A stretch of DNA of 64,000 nt, from positions 127,038,787-127,102,786 of the forward strand of contig OZ020268.1 in assembly GCA_963971225.1 (NCBI GenBank), written 5' to 3'. The translations under genes were made by a program, and so were the position numbers. The notes beneath the pieces were generated by a model. That model did no database searches. It saw only the letters and a list, made by a program, of their open reading frames with translations, and was not told the origin of the DNA. The DNA is from Melieria omissa (lineage: Eukaryota > Arthropoda > Insecta > Diptera > Ulidiidae). Position 1 is the first letter of the stretch; each line of letters starts with the position of its first letter. Shown piece after piece: positions 59,965-64,000 of this stretch.

Positions 59965-61941
59965 GTCGTAGTTGCGTGGTGACTTCCGGTGTCACGCTTT
60001 AGTGCGAGTGACCGTGCCGAGCACTCGGTGTCCGCCAGTCGCTTGTGGCAGACGTTCTCGTCGCGAATGTTGCTAATGTTGTTGTTGAAGGGGAGTGGGA
60101 TGTGGGAGAATCGCGTGAATTGATGTTACTTTATTTTGCATGACATTTATTGCACGAAGCACCGAACAAACATATCTCACAGCACCACGGAGTCATCGGC
60201 GCGACCGATTGGCACACTGGCTCGCCCGACCGCGGTTCTCGGTTGCGTATTTTTGCGATTCTTGTCGAATTTTCAATTTTATTTCTGCGTTATTTTCAAA
60301 ATGGAAATCACTGTTCGTGCCTGTCGCACGTTTTGTCGCCGCCGTTCGTCTATTTTTCTTATATATGCTTTTTAAAGTTATTTTTAATGCGATGATTTAA
60401 GTTTTAATTTGTTGGCGTTTCATTGGCACATTTGCGCGTTTTGGACACTGCTGCGCTGCTCGCTGCATATAGAAAAATTGAGAAAACGGAAAGCAGCGTC
60501 GACGTACTCGAACGATTGTGAGCGGCGGTGGCTGGACTGGCAAACAGTGCCCGAAAACCTCGTTTACTGGGATTCGAACAGTGACAGCTCTTTCAGTTGG
60601 AGAATTCAAGTGACGGTTCGCCAATACCGCTGCAGCTTTAACTGATGCGCGTCGTCGAGTAGCTGGCGGCGTTACTGGTTTCAAGCGTTTTCGTTTTCGG
60701 CATTTGTTTTATGTGAGACGTTCGCTCGCTTGCTGTACATTTCACTCACGCGCGAATCAACTCGCCTCCGCTCAACTTGAAGCGGTTCGGTAGCTTTGGC
60801 GCTGAACTGTTCCGCAAGCAATGCACGACGCTCCCAGCAGAATGTCAATTATACAAATTTTAAATATCGAAGATTGTCTACTGAACGGCGCGCTTGTTGC
60901 GCTTGCTGTCCGTCCGTCGTTCGTTGTGCTATGACTCTGACTGTTTAGGCGATTGTTGACAGCCCGATGCCGCCGCTGTCTGTGGCCAGTAGCGACGCCG
61001 TGGTCGCTGCTGAGCGTTCGTGGCCGGACAAGCTGTGGGGGCTGCTGGCCGGGCAGCGCGATTTTCTTGCTGTCTCTGCTTCGCTTTCCTTTGCCTTCCT
61101 TTTCGCTCCTGACTCGCCTTTGGAGCGCTGCCTGTGCCTGTGTGCGAAGCGGTTGCAACGCGTATCGCTGTTCGCTGGCGACGCTGTTCCACTCGTCGCG
61201 ACGCGCTTCAGCTGCTGCCCAAAATACAGTGCCACCCTCTACTCAGTGAGTGTCCATTCGGGGGACGTGACTGCGTGCGTGTGTGTGTGCGTATGTGTGC
61301 AATTGTGTGAGTGTTTTTGTGTGGGTCACTCTTACGAAAACGCTTTCGACTAATAAATAATACACACAGCGTCGTCGATTCTGCTAAGCAACCCAATTTT
61401 TTTACTTGCTGCTTTATTTTTCCTTTGGAAAAAGGACGAATGAGACGTTACGCTAAATGACCGCGTGTAGTTGCACAACGTTTTTTAGCTCTTTGCCGGG
61501 TGCGTTTACACTCTTTCTGCTCGACTCCAATGCAGCGAGCAGGAGGTGTAGCTGTCACTAGCCGGCACAACTTCCAACTGCAACCTAATCAAATTTCGAC
61601 TTTCGATTTCAACTAAATTTGCACGTGACGCTGCCCCACACGCACGACACCAAAGCTCCAAGTGTCACTGCTGTCCTGAGCGGAATCTGCAAGGCGCGAC
61701 GCGCTGCGATCGTTAATTGCACTAAGTGTGATCGCCTGAAATTGCAAATTATTTATAAACCTAATTCATTCACTCGAAGACCAGCACTCAGTAGCTGCTT
61801 GCGCATTGTGGTTGTTGTTGTTTTTACTTCTGCGCGCTGCTCATTACTGCGCGCTTATCATTTATTTATAAACCAAATAGTATCGAATGGAAGCAGTGCA
61901 AGTCGAAGCGGTTGCTCGCTGTCACAAAAAACGTTGCCAAA

Positions 61942-62028
61942 ATGCCAAACAATAAGAAACCGACAGGAGCTGATTGTGCAGCCAGCGCCAAAATGCGCTC
62001 GCCCCATTGTACTGCAAACGAATTTACT
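61942..62028 (+). CDS. Candidate short first coding exon (divergent from the large gene)
   Basis: ATG in near-optimal context (GCCAAAATGCC), 29 codons (MPNNKKPTGADCAASAKMRS and nine more) ending in phase 0 at a strong donor ACT|GTGAGT. A TTATTTATAAACC TATA-like sequence lies at 61861-61873, about 80 bases upstream of the ATG. No second exon is found within the window and the peptide is not recognised. Confidence 0.3.
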
Positions 62029-63515
62029 GTGAGTCACCCTACGCCAAGCAGCTGAGGTCGCATTAGTTATTGGGACGTTGTATTTACACTGCTTTGTACA
62101 TCAAATAACAAATACAGATCAAATAAAGCATGTAGCGTGCCAGATGCGGCTCGAAAGCCCCCCCCCCAAGTTAGCTTCGCTCTTTTTGTAAGTAATTTGT
62201 ATGAGCACAAATTCGTCGTCTTCATCCTGTTAGCAGAAATGTTGTGGGTCTGTGTGTGAGTATGCGGTTTTTACTACAGGCCGCATGTAGTGCTAGTGTG
62301 TGTTCCACACTTTAATATGTACATTCGTACATACATACATATATAATTCACTTTAAATTTAGACAGCTATTTTCCTCAAGATTTCAAATGATATTTCTAC
62401 TATTTGTGTGATTTTTAGCTCTGCAAACGGAAAACTTGGCAAGCGCACCCTGAGCATTCATGTCTGACGCTCAGTCAGAAAGCGTCATGGTGTGCATGCC
62501 CACACACCTGCATACCCGGTGGGCATGAGGTCGTATTTACTTCAGTACAGGGTAATTTGCAATTGGGGAAATCACAAACCGGTTATTGCAAACACTTCAA
62601 AACATGTCGTTCATCAAACGCGGCAGTTTACGAATCTGCTCTGTCATCTCTTTTACTCCAAAGTTCACATTTCTCCCTAGATCCGTGGCATTTGCGGTTG
62701 GCCTTTTCTTCTGGCAAGCGGCTGCCTGGCTCCGCGCCTTGCTCGACCTTTCAAGTGCACTGCACTCAACATGCAACAATGCAACGTTTTCTCGGAAGGA
62801 AGTTCACTTTATGAGTTAAACACTTGTTTGCACAGCACTTCCACTGAAGCACACATGCACAAAGTTGGGTGAGTGCTCCCATACGGCGTTCCGCATACTC
62901 AGGCTGCATATGCACAAACATGCAGAAGCCAGTACGGTGCGGCCTTTTCAAGCTTAAAGCAGTGCCTGAAGTCCTGCACTTTTTCCAGACTAAGGCCCAA
63001 AATTTGGAATTCAAAAATTCTTTCTTAACTTCATATGTAAATAGATAGCCATGAAATTTTGATACCTGCCTCTGAAAGTGAATTTTTGGCCATACACTTA
63101 CGGCTTCTATAAAATTGTTTCGTTTTAATTTGCATTAATCCCACTTTTACAGTTCGTGGGTCCGATTCCCAAAGAAACCCATTAACGCGCCCAGTACAAT
63201 ACACAATACATACATAAATATGTCACCCGCATTTGCATTGACCTCGTTCCCTTTTCAGCACACACATCCGTCATCGCACCCGCATATCCAACAACACACA
63301 CAATTACACCAGCCGCCCACCGCATACTCGCTGCTCAGCCATGACCTTCTTGCTGTTGCTGCCAAACGCCGACATTTTATTTTCGGCTAAAACTTATACA
63401 TTTTACTTGATGACTGCGAATGCACGTTCACTCATTCGAAATACCTACGGCTCGATTTCCGCAGCATTTGCCGCACAATTTATTGATTCGTGTAGCCTGT
63501 ATCCTTTCGGCCGGC

Positions 63516-63667
63516 ATGTTTCGCGCTGCATTCACCGCTGCCGCTCTACAGATATTTCCCAATATTTTCAGCTACCGCTTTCCAGTTGGTTCCAGTGAAA
63601 TTGCGGTACGCACTCCACCCGCACAGCCGGCAGTAGCGATTGAGGACGAGGGAACTAATAAATTAAG
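63516..63667 (+). CDS. Candidate coding exon near the window end
   Basis: An open frame from ATG at 63516, or from the acceptor CTCTACAG ending 63550, to a donor TTAAG|GTAATG at 63667. The peptide (FPNIFSYRFPVGSS..VAIEDEGTNKLR) has protein-like composition. No family is recognised, and the continuation would lie beyond or near the window edge. Confidence 0.2.
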
Positions 63668-64000
63668 GTAATGACTTATTGATTTCCCCACTTTGGGACT
63701 GTGCATGCACACGCACGCTCGCCGTGGCACACTCCACACTGGCTGACAACATTGCTCGTGTTTATGTTGCGCGTGCAGTTTCTTGTGTTTCTTGTTTTTT
63801 GGCTAATAGGCTTCGAAACTGGCGGCCAAAGGTTGCGCATACGCCGCGTCTGCTCACACTTCGGAAACCGTTGTCTGCTAGCGGGAGACTTGATTACTTA
63901 TGACTTTGCGTTTAGTAAAAACTTGCTGGCGAAAGTTGTAGGCGTAGGATAGAAGGTTCTACCCTTTGCAGTATTACTCCGGTGGTAATTCGGAATTGGA

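Larger units (their letters stand above)
59965..64000. other. 5' flank of the large gene; mostly non-coding
   Basis: 60.0-61.3 kb is GC- and CpG-rich with long overlapping open frames on both strands, as around a fly promoter, and probably includes the 5' UTR and start of the distal isoform (a TCAGTT initiator-like site on the minus strand at about 60638-60643). A GT microsatellite lies at 61270-61325 and a C9 run at 62159-62167. Two weak plus-strand candidate exons are listed separately. Confidence 0.45.

Noticed and set aside
60953..61353. Long overlapping frames on both strands in the CpG-rich 61-kb region
   Set aside because: Open frames on opposite strands over the same bases are expected in GC-rich promoter DNA; no domain or splice support.
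63148..63180. tRNA T-loop-like GGTCCGATTCC
   Set aside because: No matching acceptor stem, D-arm or anticodon stem can be folded around it on either strand.

Overview
The window looks like nuclear DNA of a higher fly (Diptera, Schizophora), probably a drosophilid relative such as a tephritid. It is AT-rich, has short introns with GTRAGT donors and pyrimidine-rich acceptors, CAA/CAG-rich opa-like stretches, and proteins close to Drosophila families. An omega glutathione transferase, a BTB zinc-finger gene, a MADF gene, a PUS7/TruD pseudouridine synthase and Nelf-E together resemble, from memory, the Drosophila 66D neighbourhood. That synteny is inference and was not searched.

Layout. 223-3976 is a DNA transposon with TTAA target duplications and a Mutator-like DDE transposase gene. 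The gene is broken by a nested 988-bp long-TIR element with a 9-bp duplication, which itself carries a 269-bp MITE with an 8-bp duplication; another hairpin MITE-like element lies downstream. The outer element sits in one copy of a short host tandem duplication, and the other copy keeps the empty site. 4.1-16.7 kb is mostly non-coding, with a few weak candidate exons: a signal-peptide exon at 9242 and a 51-codon two-exon ORF at 11700. 16772-18110 is the omega GST (+). 19736-22847 is an eight-exon BTB/C2H2 gene (-). 23.6-24.6 kb holds degenerate nested inverted-repeat elements. 25638-26449 is a MADF/BESS-like gene (+) with a tiny retroposon scrap just upstream of its start. 28847-31424 is PUS7 (-), divergent from Nelf-E (+, 32501-33732). 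The promoter between them has a MITE and a 24-bp perfect palindrome bracketed by an 8-bp direct repeat.

From 59964 down to 34803 (-) runs one gene of about 25 kb that I can assemble by splice phase but cannot name. Four common exons encode a disordered, acidic, proline- and basic-repeat-rich protein with a single C-terminal transmembrane segment (tail-anchored). Two mutually exclusive 5' ends feed them: a distal promoter with a 23-codon first exon, a roughly 10-kb intron and two large exons (about 2,812 aa in total), and an internal promoter with one 905-codon exon (about 2,563 aa). Both donors are in phase 2 and join the same acceptor. The distal module carries five tandem 29-residue helical repeats and a recent 54-residue tandem duplication. 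60-64 kb is 5' flank of this gene with two weak divergent candidate exons.

The genes do not form a pathway: GST (redox/thiol chemistry), BTB-ZF and MADF (DNA-binding regulators), PUS7 (RNA modification), Nelf-E (promoter-proximal pausing) and a large structural or membrane-tethering protein. Coding coordinates rest on hand-read splice sites with phase checks. No homology search was run.
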